Below are positions 1-8,872 of a stretch of DNA of 64,000 bases, piece after piece. Both the position numbers and the translations under genes were made by a program. The notes below the pieces were generated by a model, which was given only the letters and a program-made list of their open reading frames with translations, was not told where the DNA came from and made no database searches. The stretch is from positions 1 through 64,000 of the forward strand of contig NZ_JODM01000012.1 in NCBI RefSeq assembly GCF_000717995.1, written 5' to 3'. The DNA is from Streptomyces violaceorubidus (lineage in GTDB: Bacteria > Actinomycetota > Actinomycetes > Streptomycetales > Streptomycetaceae). How positions within the stretch are numbered: position 1 is the first letter of the stretch; each line of letters begins with the position of its first letter.

Positions 1-393
1 TTCGCGCGGCCCGTGGGCGAGCTGAGCGAGGAACTGAAGGCCCAGCACGACCTGCTGATGGCCAACTTCTTCGCGCAGACCCAGGCCCTCGCCTTCGGCA
101 AGACCCCGGACGAGGTACGCGCCGAAGGGGTGCCCGAGGAACTGGTCCCGCACAAGACCTTCCGCGGCGACCACCCGACCACCACCATCCTGGCCCGCGA
201 GCTCACCCCCAAGGTGTTCGTACAGGGCGCGATCTGGAACGTCGACTCCTTCGACCAGTGGGGTGTGGAGCTGGGCAAGGTGCTGGCCAAGCGGGTGGAG
301 CCGGCGCTGAGCGAGGGCGCGGAGGTTCCGGGGCTGGACACGTCCACCGAGGCGCTGGTCGCCGCGTACCGGGAGCTGCGCGGGCGGCAGTGA
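1..393 (+). CDS. pgi: Glucose-6-phosphate isomerase, C-terminal part (5' end outside window)
   Basis: The reading frame is open from base 1 and ends at TGA 391-393, leaving about 130 residues. It carries the second phosphoglucose isomerase signature, [18 protein letters not shown] at about residues 76-93 of the fragment, including the FDQ-GVE-GK core that contributes the active-site lysine. The enzyme interconverts glucose-6-phosphate and fructose-6-phosphate in the cytoplasm. It converges with the pgl-opcA-zwf-tal-tkt operon, so both ends of the oxidative pentose phosphate branch lie together. Family full length is about 550 residues; only the last quarter is visible. Confidence 0.95.
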   Translation, partial: FARPVGELSEELKAQHDLLMANFFAQTQALAFGKTPDEVRAEGVPEELVPHKTFRGDHPTTTILARELTPKVFVQGAIWNVDSFDQWGVELGKVLAKRVEPALSEGAEVPGLDTSTEALVAAYRELRGRQ

Positions 394-466
394 ACGTATC
401 CGCTGCGGAAGGGGTGACGGAAGATGATCGCCCCCGCCGCCCCTCCCGTTTCGGCCTTGACGGCCT

Positions 467-486
467 CGTCCGTAAAACGCCGGACG
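467..486. terminator. Small hairpin between convergent pgi and pgl
   Basis: CGTCCG (467-472) pairs with CGGACG (481-486) around an eight-base A-rich loop, just before the pgl stop codon on the other strand. Its position between two convergent genes suggests a bidirectional terminator. The stem is only six base pairs and no T tract follows, so this is a modest call. Confidence 0.4.
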
Positions 487-494
487 GTCTGGAA

Positions 495-1280
495 CTAGGC
501 CGACGCCGGAGGGTACAGCGACCTCGGCAGCTGGGACGCCGCCGCCGAGTCCAGCAGCCACAGGGTGCGGGCGCGGCCCCGGGCGCCCGCCGCCGGGGCC
601 TGGATCTCGCCCGCGCCCGACAGGGCCATCGCCACCGCGTTCGCCTTGTCCTCGCCCGCCGCGAGCAGCCACACCTCACGGGCGGCGCGGATCGCGGGCA
701 GGGTCAGGGAGATGCGGATGGGCGGCGGCTTGGGGGAGCCGTGGACGCCGATCACCGTGCGCTCCGTCTCCCGGACCCCCGGGTGCTCCGGGAAGAGCGA
801 GGCCACATGGGTGTCCGGGCCGACGCCGAGGAGCAGCACGTCGAAGGACGGGACCGCGGCGTGGTTCTCGGGGACGGACGCCGTGGCCAGCTCCTGCGCG
901 TAGGCGGCGGCAGCGGCCTCCACGTCCGAACCGTAGGGACCGTCGGACGGAGCCATCGCGTGCACCCGCTTCGGGTCCAGCGGCACCGCGTCGAGCAGCG
1001 CCTGGTGCGCCTGGGTGACGTTGCGCTCGGGGTCGCCGTCCGGCAGGAACCGCTCGTCGCCCCACCACAGGTCGAGGCGGCCCCAGTCGATCGCGTCCCG
1101 GGCCGCGGACGCGGCGAGCGCCGCGAGCAGACCGTTGCCGTTGCGGCCGCCGGTGAGGACCACGGACGCGCTGCCCCTGGAGGCCTGCGCGTCCACGATC
1201 TTCGTGATGAGGCGGGCCGCCGCGGCCTCGGCCATCAGCTCCTTGTCGCGGTGCACGACCAGCTGCGGGGTGTCGCTCAT
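495..1280 (-). CDS. pgl: 6-phosphogluconolactonase
   Basis: 261 residues, the usual length for the DevB/Pgl family. It hydrolyses 6-phosphoglucono-1,5-lactone to 6-phosphogluconate, the second step of the oxidative pentose phosphate pathway. Visible family features are VVLTGGRNGNGLL near residue 40, WWGDERFLPDGDPERNV near 75 (substrate phosphate-binding region) and LLLGVGPDTHVASLFPEH near 145. The ATG at 1278-1280 overlaps the opcA stop, so the two are translationally coupled. A longer upstream extension of the frame lies inside opcA and was rejected. Confidence 0.95.
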   Translation of the reverse strand: MSDTPQLVVHRDKELMAEAAAARLITKIVDAQASRGSASVVLTGGRNGNGLLAALAASAARDAIDWGRLDLWWGDERFLPDGDPERNVTQAHQALLDAVPLDPKRVHAMAPSDGPYGSDVEAAAAAYAQELATASVPENHAAVPSFDVLLLGVGPDTHVASLFPEHPGVRETERTVIGVHGSPKPPPIRISLTLPAIRAAREVWLLAAGEDKANAVAMALSGAGEIQAPAAGARGRARTLWLLDSAAASQLPRSLYPPASA

Positions 1281-2332
1281 TTCGCCGCCGCCTTCCTCAC
1301 CGGTGTCTTCTCCCGCGCCGCGTCCTTCGCGGGAGCCTTCGCGACCTTCCCGGCGGGAGCGGCGACCGCGCGGGCGTCCCCGTCGCCGGCCGGGTCCTCT
1401 TCGGCCGGCGTGTTCAGCCGGTCCACCCCGTACCGCAGCGCCGAGGCGTAGGTGTCGTCCGGGTCCAGGCGCCGCAGCTCCTCCGCGATCAGCTCGGCCG
1501 TCTCGCGGCGCTTGAGCGCGACCGCCCGGGCCGGCTGCCCCTGGATGGAGAGGTTCGCCAGCGAGCCGTCGGCCCGGTCGAGCACGACCGGACCGCAGTC
1601 GGTGTCCATCCGGACCGCGGTGAGCCCCGGCCCGGTCGACACCGTGCGCTTCACCGGCACGTCCAGCCGGTCGGCGAGCCACATCGCGAGCAGCTCACAG
1701 CTCGGGTTGAACTCCTCGCCCTCCACCTCGACCGACTGCACCTCGCAGTCGACCTGGTCGAGGGCCGCCGCCAGCATCGAGCGCCACGGCGTGATGCGGG
1801 TCCACGACAGGTCGGTGTCGCCCGGCGCGTAGGCGTCGGCGCGGGCCACCAGCTCCCGTATCGGCTCCTCGCAGGCGTACGTGTCCGTGACCCGGCGCTG
1901 GGCGAGGGCGCCCAGGGGGTCCTTCGCGGGGTCCAGCGGCGCGTTCACCGGCCACCAGACCACGACCGGCGCGTCCGGCAGCAGCAGCGGCAGGACCACC
2001 GACTGGGCGTGGTCGACGACATCGCCGTACAGCCGCAGCACGATCGTCTCGCCGGTGCCCGCGTCGGCACCGAGGCGCACCTCGGCGTCCAGCCGGGATC
2101 GGGTACGGTCCCGGGGGGAGCGCGAGACCCGCTTGATGACCAGGAGCGTGCGCGAGGGGTGCTCGTGCGCGGCGTCGCTCGCGGCCTTCAGCGCGTCGTA
2201 GGCGTTCTCCTCGTCGGTGACGATGACCAGGGTGAGCACCATGCCGATCGCGGGCGTGCCGATGGCCCGACGGCCGAGCACCAGCGCCTTGTTGATCTTG
2301 CTGGCCGTGGTGTCCGTGAGGTCGGTCTTCAT
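1277..2332 (-). CDS. opcA: OpcA, glucose-6-phosphate dehydrogenase assembly protein
   Basis: 351 residues beginning MKTDLTDTTASKINKALV, the typical actinobacterial OpcA start. OpcA is known from actinobacteria and cyanobacteria as a factor needed for activity and redox control of glucose-6-phosphate dehydrogenase. It lies directly downstream of zwf with a four-base overlap and upstream of pgl with another. The C-terminal tail is rich in Ala, Lys and Pro and is low in complexity. The protein itself looks intact, in contrast to its partner Zwf, which carries an internal deletion. Confidence 0.95.
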   Translation of the reverse strand: MKTDLTDTTASKINKALVLGRRAIGTPAIGMVLTLVIVTDEENAYDALKAASDAAHEHPSRTLLVIKRVSRSPRDRTRSRLDAEVRLGADAGTGETIVLRLYGDVVDHAQSVVLPLLLPDAPVVVWWPVNAPLDPAKDPLGALAQRRVTDTYACEEPIRELVARADAYAPGDTDLSWTRITPWRSMLAAALDQVDCEVQSVEVEGEEFNPSCELLAMWLADRLDVPVKRTVSTGPGLTAVRMDTDCGPVVLDRADGSLANLSIQGQPARAVALKRRETAELIAEELRRLDPDDTYASALRYGVDRLNTPAEEDPAGDGDARAVAAPAGKVAKAPAKDAAREKTPVRKAAAK

Positions 2333-3702
2333 GGCCGGCGCCAGCTCCGTCCGTCTCGTTCCAGCATGTCGTCCGCCTCGACGGGTCCCCAGGTGCCGGC
2401 CGGGTACTGGGCCGGGGTGCCGTGCTCGTCCCAGTACCGCTCGATCGGGTCGAGGATCTTCCAGGACAGCTCGACCTCCTCGGTGCGCGGGAAGAGGTTG
2501 GCGTCGCCGAGCAGCACGTCCAGGATCAGGCGCTCGTACGCCTCCGGGCTCGACTCGGTGAAGGACTCGCCGTAGGCGAAGTCCATGGACACGTCCCGGA
2601 TCTCCATCGACGTGCCCGGCACCTTGGAACCGAAGCGGACGGTGACGCCCTCGTCGGGCTGGACGCGGATGACGATCGCGTTCGAGCCGAGCTCCTCGGT
2701 GGCCGTCGTGTCGAAGGGGGAGTGCGGGGCCCGCTGGAAGACGACCGCGATCTCCGTGACCCGGCGGCCGAGACGCTTGCCGGTGCGCAGGTAGAAGGGG
2801 ACGCCCGCGTCCCTGGGGAGGCGGACCGCGCCGAGCACCTTGGTCTTCTCCGCCGCCAGCGCGTCCGCGTCGAAGGAGGCGGGCTCCTCCATCGCGGTCA
2901 GGGCGAGCAGCTGGAGCAGGTGGTTCTGGATGACGTCACGCGCCGCGCCGATGCCGTCGTAGTAACCGGCCCGGCCGCCGATGCCGATGTCCTCGGCCAT
3001 CGTGATCTGCACGTGGTCCACGTAGGAGCGGTTCCAGATCGGCTCGAACATCGTGTTGGCGAAGCGCAGCGCCAGGATGTTCTGGACGGTCTCCTTGCCC
3101 AGGTAGTGGTCGATGCGGAAGACCTGGTCGGAGCCGAAGACCTCGTGGACGATCGCGTTCAGTTCCTCGGCCGACCTCAGGTCGTGGCCGAACGGCTTCT
3201 CGATCACCGCGCGCCGCCAGGAGCCGCTCGACTGGTCGGCGAGGCCGTGCTTCTTCAGCTGCTGGATGACCACCGGGAAGGACTTCGGCGGCACCGACAG
3301 GTAGAAGGCGAAGTTGCCGCCCGTGCCCTGCGCCTTGTCCAGCTCCTCGATGGTGCCGCGCAGCCGCTCGAAGGCGTCGTCGTCGTCGAAGGTGCCCTGG
3401 ACGAAGCGCATCCCCTGGATGAGCTGCTGCCAGACCTCCTCGCGGAACGGCGTGCGGGAGTGTTCCTTGACGGCGTTGTGCACGACCTGGGCGAAGTCCT
3501 CGTGCTCCCAGTCGCGCCGGGCGAACCCGACGAGCGAGAAGCCCGGCGGCAGCAGGCCCCGGTTGGCGAGGTCGTACACGGCGGGCATGAGCTTCTTGCG
3601 GGACAGATCGCCGGTGACGCCGAAGATGACCAGACCCGACGGCCCCGCGATGCGCGGGAGCCGTCGGTCTGCGGGGTCACGCAGCGGATTGCTGCTTGAC
3701 AA
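2329..3702 (-). CDS. zwf: Glucose-6-phosphate 1-dehydrogenase with internal in-frame deletion
   Basis: 457 residues; Streptomyces Zwf is normally about 507. The N-terminal Rossmann motif (GVTGDLSRKKLMPAVY), the EKPFGHDL active-site block, RIDHYLGKETVQN and the LRTGKRLGRRV segment are all present. The sequence jumps from AVRLPRD straight to AGVPFYLRTGK, near position 2808. The conserved stretch that normally lies between (containing an RAQY-like motif, a GYLEE-GID segment, and TDTYAA-----NNRRW) is absent without loss of frame. That segment helps build the large beta-sheet domain, so activity is doubtful. The start is TTG 3700-3702, four bases after the tal stop, with a GAAGGG ribosome site in the tal tail. 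Operon order is tkt, tal, zwf, opcA, pgl. Confidence 0.9.
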   Translation of the reverse strand: MSSSNPLRDPADRRLPRIAGPSGLVIFGVTGDLSRKKLMPAVYDLANRGLLPPGFSLVGFARRDWEHEDFAQVVHNAVKEHSRTPFREEVWQQLIQGMRFVQGTFDDDDAFERLRGTIEELDKAQGTGGNFAFYLSVPPKSFPVVIQQLKKHGLADQSSGSWRRAVIEKPFGHDLRSAEELNAIVHEVFGSDQVFRIDHYLGKETVQNILALRFANTMFEPIWNRSYVDHVQITMAEDIGIGGRAGYYDGIGAARDVIQNHLLQLLALTAMEEPASFDADALAAEKTKVLGAVRLPRDAGVPFYLRTGKRLGRRVTEIAVVFQRAPHSPFDTTATEELGSNAIVIRVQPDEGVTVRFGSKVPGTSMEIRDVSMDFAYGESFTESSPEAYERLILDVLLGDANLFPRTEEVELSWKILDPIERYWDEHGTPAQYPAGTWGPVEADDMLERDGRSWRRP

Positions 3703-3705
3703 TTT

Positions 3706-4824
3706 CTAGCCCTTCGAGGGAGCGAGGCGCTTGAGCTCCGCCTCCGTGGACTTCAGCAGGTCGTTCCAGGCGTCCTCGAACTTGTCGACGCCTTCCTTCT
3801 CCAGGAGCTGGACCACCTCGTCGTAGGAGATCCCGAGGTTCTCGACCGCGTCGAGGTCGGCACGGGCCTGCTCGTACGTCCCGGAGACGGCGTCCCCGGT
3901 GATCTCGCCGTGGTCCTCGGTGGCGAACAGGGTCGCCTCCGGCATGGTGTTCACCGTGTTGGGGGCCACCAGGTCGGTGACGTACATGGTGTCGCTGTAC
4001 GCCTTGTCCTTCACACCGGTCGACGCCCACAGCGGACGCTGCTTGTTGGCGCCGGCCTTCTCCAGGGCGGCCCAGCGGTCGGTGCCGAAGACCTCCTCGT
4101 ACGCCTGGTAGGCGAGGCGCGCGTTGGCGACGGCGGCCTTGCCGCGCAGGGCCTTGGCCTCGTCGGTGCCGAGCGCGTCGATCCGCTTGTCGATCTCGGT
4201 GTCCACGCGGGACACGAAGAAGGACGCCACCGAGTGGATCTGCGAGAGGTCCAGGCCGCGCTCCTTGGCCTTCTCCAGGCCAGTCAGGAAGGCGTCCATG
4301 ACCTTGCGGTAGCGCTCCAGGGAGAAGATCAGCGTGACGTTGACGCTGATGCCCAGGCCGATGGTCTCGGCGATCGCCGGGATACCCGCCTCGGTGGCAG
4401 GGATCTTGATCAGCGTGTTGGGCCGGTCCACCAGCCAGGCCAGCTGCTTGGCCTCGGCGACCGTCGCCCGGGTGTTGTGCGCCAGGCGCGGGTCGACCTC
4501 GATGGAGACCCGGCCGTCCTTGCCGCCGGTGTTGTCGAACACCGGGCGCAGGATGTCGGCGGCGTCCCGGACGTCCGCCGTGGTGATCATGCGGATGGCC
4601 TCTTCGACCGTGACCTCGCGGGCGGCGAGGTCGGTGAGCTGCGTGTCGTAGCCGTCGCCCTGCGAGATCGCCTTCTGGAAGATCGACGGGTTGGTGGTGA
4701 CGCCCACGACGTGCTGCTGGTCGATCAGTTCGGCGAGGTTGCCGGACGTGATCCGCTTGCGCGACAGGTCGTCCAGCCAGATCGCGACGCCTTCGTCGGA
4801 GAGGCGCTTGAGTGCGTCTGTCAT
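3706..4824 (-). CDS. tal: Transaldolase
   Basis: 372 residues, the length of the actinobacterial (type 2) transaldolases. It transfers a dihydroxyacetone unit between sugar phosphates in the non-oxidative pentose phosphate pathway. Visible motifs are [15 protein letters not shown] near residue 35, the Schiff-base lysine context [13 protein letters not shown] near 140, and [13 protein letters not shown] near 168. Start ATG 4822-4824 was chosen over an upstream extension that has no homology. It sits 37 bp after tkt and directly before zwf. Confidence 0.96.
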   Translation of the reverse strand: MTDALKRLSDEGVAIWLDDLSRKRITSGNLAELIDQQHVVGVTTNPSIFQKAISQGDGYDTQLTDLAAREVTVEEAIRMITTADVRDAADILRPVFDNTGGKDGRVSIEVDPRLAHNTRATVAEAKQLAWLVDRPNTLIKIPATEAGIPAIAETIGLGISVNVTLIFSLERYRKVMDAFLTGLEKAKERGLDLSQIHSVASFFVSRVDTEIDKRIDALGTDEAKALRGKAAVANARLAYQAYEEVFGTDRWAALEKAGANKQRPLWASTGVKDKAYSDTMYVTDLVAPNTVNTMPEATLFATEDHGEITGDAVSGTYEQARADLDAVENLGISYDEVVQLLEKEGVDKFEDAWNDLLKSTEAELKRLAPSKG

Positions 4825-4861
4825 GGGGAATGCATCTCCTACTACGTGTCGTGTACGGGCG

Positions 4862-6949
4862 TCAGCGCTGCGCGGCGGCGAGGGATTCCCTCGCCGCCGA
4901 GGCCACGTTCTCGGCGGTGAAACCGAACTCCTCGAAGAGCACCTTGGCGTCCGCCGAAGCACCGAAGTGCTCCAGCGAGACGATCCGGCCGGCGTCCCCC
5001 ACGTACTTGTGCCAGGTGAGGCCGATCCCGGCCTCGACGGCGACCCGGGCCTTCACGGACGGGGGCAGCACGCTGTCCCGGTACCCCTGGTCCTGCTGCT
5101 CGAACCACTCCACGGACGGCATGGACACCACACGGGTCGGTACGCCGTCGGCCTGGAGCCGCTCGCGTGCCTCGACGGCGACGTGCACCTCGGAACCGGT
5201 GGCGATGAGCACGACCTCCGCGTCGCCGCCCTCGGCCTCGAACAGGACGTAGCCGCCCTTGGCCGCGTCGTCGTTGGGCTCGTACGTCGGCACGCCCTGG
5301 CGGGTCAGCGCCAGACCGTGCGGCTGGCCCTTGCCGAACTCCTTCGTCCAGCGGCGCAGGATCTCCCGCCAGGCGATCGCCGTCTCGTTGGCGTCGGCCG
5401 GCCGGACCACGTTCAGACCCGGGATGGCGCGCAGCGAGGCCAGGTGCTCGACCGGCTGGTGGGTCGGGCCGTCCTCGCCCAGACCGATGGAGTCGTGCGT
5501 CCACACGAACGTCACCGGCAGGTGCATCAGGGCCGACAGCCGCACCGCGTTGCGCATGTAGTCCGAGAAGACCAGGAACGTTCCGCCGTAGACGCGGGTG
5601 TTGCCGTGCAGCGCGATGCCGTTCATCTCCGCGGCCATCGCGTGCTCGCGGATGCCGAAGTGGATGGTGCGGCCGTACGGGTCGGCCTCCGGCAGCGGGT
5701 TGCCCACCGGGAGGAAGGACGATGTCTTGTCGATCGTCGTGTTGTTCGAACCCGCGAGGTCGGCCGAGCCGCCCCACAGCTCCGGGACGACCGCGCCGAG
5801 TGCCTGGAGCACCTTGCCGGACGCGGCGCGGGTCGCGAGGCCCTTGCCCGCCTCGAAGACCGGGATCTTCTCCTCCCAGCCCTTCGGCAGCTCACCCTTG
5901 GCGACGCGGTCGTACTCGGCGGCGCGCTCCGGGTTGTTGTCCCGCCACTGCTGGAAGGACTTCTCCCACACCGCGCGGGCCGCCTGGCCCTTCTCCAGTG
6001 CCTTGCGGGTGTGCTCGATGACCTCGTCGGAGACCTCGAAGGACTTCTCCGGGTCGAAGCCGAGGACCCGCTTGGTCGCGGCGACCTCGTCGTCGCCGAG
6101 CGCCGAGCCGTGCGCGGCCTCGGTGTTCTGCGCGTTCGGGGCGGGCCACGCGATGATCGAGCGCATGGCGATGAAGGACGGCCGGTCGGTGACCTTCTGC
6201 GCCTCCTGGATCGCGGCGTAGATCGCGTCCGGGTCCAGGTCGCCGTCCGGCTTCGGGGCGACGCGCTGGACGTGCCAGCCGTACGCCTCGTACCGCTTGC
6301 AGGTGTCCTCGGAGACGGCGGTCTCGGTGTCGCCCTCGATGGAGATGTGGTTGTCGTCCCACAAAAGCACCAGGTTGCCGAGCTTCTGGTGGCCGGCCGT
6401 GGAGGACGCCTCGGCGGAGATGCCCTCCTGGAGGCAGCCGTCACCGGCGATGCAGTAGACGAAGTGGTCGAAGGGGGAGGTGCCCTCGGGGGCCTCCGGG
6501 TCGAACAGGCCGCGCTCGTAGCGGGCGGCCATCGCCATGCCCACGGCGTTGGCCACGCCCTGGCCCAGCGGGCCGGTCGTGGTCTCCACGCCCGTGGTGT
6601 GGCCGTACTCCGGGTGGCCGGGGGTCTTGGAGCCCCAGGTGCGGAAGGATTCGAGGTCCGCCAGCTCCAGGCCGAAGCCGGCCAGGTACAGCTGGGTGTA
6701 GAGGGTCAGGGACGAGTGGCCCGCGGACAGCACGAAACGGTCGCGCCCGACCCAGTTCGCGTCGGCGGGGTCGTGCCGCATCACCTTCTGGAAGAGGGTG
6801 TAGGCGGCGGGCGCCAGGCTCATCGCCGTACCCGGATGGCCGTTGCCAACCTTCTGTACGGCATCGGCGGCCAGGACGCGGGCGGTGTCCACGGCCCGCT
6901 GGTCCAGTTCGGTCCACTCGAGGTCTGTGGTGGTCGGCTTGGTGCTCAC
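4862..6949 (-). CDS. tkt: Transketolase
   Basis: 695 residues, normal for bacterial transketolase. It moves two-carbon ketol units between sugar phosphates using thiamine diphosphate. The ThDP-binding motif [23 protein letters not shown] is visible in the first third, followed by the pyrimidine domain ([36 protein letters not shown]) and the C-terminal domain. Start is GTG 6947-6949 ([12 protein letters not shown]). It is the first gene of the pentose phosphate operon and diverges from ctaB. Confidence 0.97.
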   Translation of the reverse strand: MSTKPTTTDLEWTELDQRAVDTARVLAADAVQKVGNGHPGTAMSLAPAAYTLFQKVMRHDPADANWVGRDRFVLSAGHSSLTLYTQLYLAGFGLELADLESFRTWGSKTPGHPEYGHTTGVETTTGPLGQGVANAVGMAMAARYERGLFDPEAPEGTSPFDHFVYCIAGDGCLQEGISAEASSTAGHQKLGNLVLLWDDNHISIEGDTETAVSEDTCKRYEAYGWHVQRVAPKPDGDLDPDAIYAAIQEAQKVTDRPSFIAMRSIIAWPAPNAQNTEAAHGSALGDDEVAATKRVLGFDPEKSFEVSDEVIEHTRKALEKGQAARAVWEKSFQQWRDNNPERAAEYDRVAKGELPKGWEEKIPVFEAGKGLATRAASGKVLQALGAVVPELWGGSADLAGSNNTTIDKTSSFLPVGNPLPEADPYGRTIHFGIREHAMAAEMNGIALHGNTRVYGGTFLVFSDYMRNAVRLSALMHLPVTFVWTHDSIGLGEDGPTHQPVEHLASLRAIPGLNVVRPADANETAIAWREILRRWTKEFGKGQPHGLALTRQGVPTYEPNDDAAKGGYVLFEAEGGDAEVVLIATGSEVHVAVEARERLQADGVPTRVVSMPSVEWFEQQDQGYRDSVLPPSVKARVAVEAGIGLTWHKYVGDAGRIVSLEHFGASADAKVLFEEFGFTAENVASAARESLAAAQR

Positions 6950-7326
6950 CCTGAGTCAGGGCTCCTCTCCACATGTCGGTTGCCGGTGCACGGGGCACGG
7001 GCTGCCGGCGCGTCCATGAGTCGGCCGGCCATTGCCGAGCCTACCTCCGTAAGTACGTGCGTTTTTCCGCTGGAAACCAGACTGCCGGGACTCCTTCGGG
7101 TCCGCCTGTCGACTGGGCGAAACCGCATTCGGCAAGTGAATACGGAGCCGCTCATCTGACCGCTCAATCGACTCTCCGAACGCACGTCGGAGCGTCCGCG
7201 CCAACACGAGCCCACCCCCGCGAAGGCCGAGGTATGGGCAACGTCTAAAGTGGCGTGGTACGCGCGAGCCTTTACCGCCACTTCACACGGCACGGGCTTG
7301 CTGGGATGTCTCTGTCAGGGGTGTGC
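6950..7326. other. Divergent intergenic region between tkt and ctaB
   Basis: This 377 bp gap separates two divergently transcribed operons and must hold their promoters. I see no convincing open frame and no clear -35/-10 pair. It is noticeably less GC-rich than the flanking genes around 7030-7150, as expected for a promoter region. Confidence 0.5.
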
Positions 7327-8307
7327 GTGACGGCCGTTGAATCCCGTCCTGCGGGTGGGGGTACCTCCCATGCCCTTAAGGCAATGGGGGATATCGGGAC
7401 GAGCCAGAGCCCGAGTCACCGGCCGTTCGGGGCCCGTGTCAAGGCGTTCGTGGCGCTGACCAAGCCGCGGATCATCGAGCTTCTGCTGATCACCACCGTT
7501 CCGGTGATGTTCCTGGCCGAACAGGGTGTTCCGAATCTGAAGCTGGTGCTGCTGACCTGCGTCGGCGGATACCTGTCGGCAGGCGGCGCCAACGCGCTGA
7601 ACATGTACATCGACCGCGACATCGACGCGCTGATGGACCGGACCTCGCAGCGCCCGCTGGTGACCGGCATGGTCAGTCCGGTCGAGTGCCTCGTCTTCGG
7701 CATCACCCTGGCGGTCGTCTCCACGCTGCTGTTCGGGTTCACCGTCAACTGGCTCTCGGCCTGGCTCTCCCTCGGCGCGCTCCTTTTCTACGTCGTCGTC
7801 TACACGATGATCCTCAAGCGGCGCACCTCCCAGAACATCGTCTGGGGCGGTATCGCCGGCTGTCTTCCGGTGCTCATCGGCTGGTCGGCCGTGACCAACT
7901 CGATGTCCTGGGCGCCGATCATCCTCTTCGGGGTGATGTTCTTCTGGACGCCGCCGCACTACTGGCCGCTGTCCATGAAGGTCAAGGAGGACTACGCGCG
8001 CGTGGGCGTGCCGATGCTCCCGGTGATCGCGTCCAACAAGGTGGTCGCCCGGCAGATCGTCATCTACAGCTGGGTCATGGTCGTCGTGTCGCTGCTGCTG
8101 ACCCCGCTCGGCTACACCGGCTGGTTCTACACGGCGGTCGCCGTGGCGGCCGGGGGCATGTGGCTGTGGGAGGCGCACGGGTTGCAGAACCGCGCCAAGG
8201 CCGAGGTGACCGGCGGCAAGCTCAAGGAGATGCGGCTGTTCCACTGGTCCATCACCTATGTGTCGGTGCTGTTCCTCGCCGTCGCGGTGGACCCCTTCCT
8301 GCGCTGA
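7327..8307 (+). CDS. ctaB: Protohaem IX farnesyltransferase (haem O synthase)
   Basis: About 326 residues of polytopic membrane protein of the UbiA prenyltransferase superfamily. It attaches farnesyl to haem B to make haem O for cytochrome c oxidase. Motifs: [16 protein letters not shown], the first Asp-rich site [18 protein letters not shown], and the loop [20 protein letters not shown] with the second conserved region. GTG 7327 is preferred because AGGGG lies five bases upstream; GTG 7321 (starting MCVTAVES) and ATG 7305 are alternatives. The N-terminus carries about 12 extra residues encoded by a Streptomyces palindromic repeat at 7354-7391. Confidence 0.93.
   Translation: MTAVESRPAGGGTSHALKAMGDIGTSQSPSHRPFGARVKAFVALTKPRIIELLLITTVPVMFLAEQGVPNLKLVLLTCVGGYLSAGGANALNMYIDRDIDALMDRTSQRPLVTGMVSPVECLVFGITLAVVSTLLFGFTVNWLSAWLSLGALLFYVVVYTMILKRRTSQNIVWGGIAGCLPVLIGWSAVTNSMSWAPIILFGVMFFWTPPHYWPLSMKVKEDYARVGVPMLPVIASNKVVARQIVIYSWVMVVVSLLLTPLGYTGWFYTAVAVAAGGMWLWEAHGLQNRAKAEVTGGKLKEMRLFHWSITYVSVLFLAVAVDPFLR
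7354..7391. repeat. Streptomyces GGGGGTACCTCCC palindromic repeat inside the ctaB N-terminus
   Basis: The sequence GTGGGGGTACCTCCCATGCC followed by a short loop and GGCAATGGGGGA forms a hairpin. It matches the dispersed repeat very common in Streptomyces genomes, usually found between genes. Here it lies in frame within the start of ctaB and supplies residues [12 protein letters not shown] between the otherwise conserved ESRPAG and [13 protein letters not shown]. The assignment to the repeat family is from memory of the consensus. Confidence 0.7.
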
Positions 8308-8329
8308 GCGTCCTCCGACGAAGCCGTCC

Positions 8330-8371
8330 GACGGGCGGGGCGCGTGGTCAAGGCCACGCACCCCGCCCGTC
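8330..8371. terminator. Strong hairpin terminator after ctaB
   Basis: An 18-base arm starting GACGGGCGGGGCGCGTGG pairs with a downstream arm ending CCCCGCCCGTC around the loop TCAAGG, with a single mismatch. It begins 23 bases after the ctaB stop. Confidence 0.8.
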
Positions 8372-8405
8372 GCCGTTCGATCTACCCGTCGGTAGCATCC
8401 TGGGC

Positions 8406-8774
8406 ATGGCAGACACGCAGCAGGTGGACACGGAGCAGTCCGGCGCGAAGAGCGGCTGGGCCGAGCGGTGGGCCGCGTACGAGGTGACCCGGATGGCCCG
8501 ACGGATCGAGTCCTTCGCCAAGGCCCACGGCGGCGCCGAGGCCCAGGTCGCCCACCTGGGTGAACGCGGCGCCCGGATCGTGCTGGTCGGCGAGGACGGA
8601 GCCTGGGGCGACCAGGTCGCCCGCACCCACGAAGGCGCGCTCAAGGCCGTCGAGCGGTCCGGGATCACCGTCCACGAGGACTTCGACGGCGAGTTCGCCG
8701 CCAAGCTCACCACGGGCCGCTACGAGTGGTCGCGCATGGCGGGCATCCAGGTCGGCGGGCCGAGCAACACCTGA
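8406..8774 (+). CDS. Conserved actinobacterial hypothetical protein
   Basis: 122 residues, start ATG 8406. It is soluble, acidic and without signal peptide or membrane segment. The pattern RMARRIESFAKAHGGAEAQVAHLGERGARIVLVGEDGAWGD, summarised here in words, is an N-terminal helical part followed by an alternating strand-turn stretch and a C-terminal DFDGEFAAKL segment. I recognise it as a small protein kept next to ctaB in Streptomyces but cannot assign a function. Confidence 0.75.
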   Translation: MADTQQVDTEQSGAKSGWAERWAAYEVTRMARRIESFAKAHGGAEAQVAHLGERGARIVLVGEDGAWGDQVARTHEGALKAVERSGITVHEDFDGEFAAKLTTGRYEWSRMAGIQVGGPSNT

Positions 8775-8872
8775 GAGCGGGTTCACCCGTTAGGACCGTA
8801 GGAAGCCGCCCGGCGCGCGGGCCGCAAGGCGCGCCAGCCGCGCGGCGCTCGGTCCCAGCACGGGGAGCCCGG

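Noticed and set aside
258..1451. Long plus-strand frame opposite pgl and opcA
   Set aside because: Arg/Gly-rich antisense shadow of high-GC genes, with no family resemblance and no sensible start. Many similar long frames opposite other genes were dismissed for the same reason.
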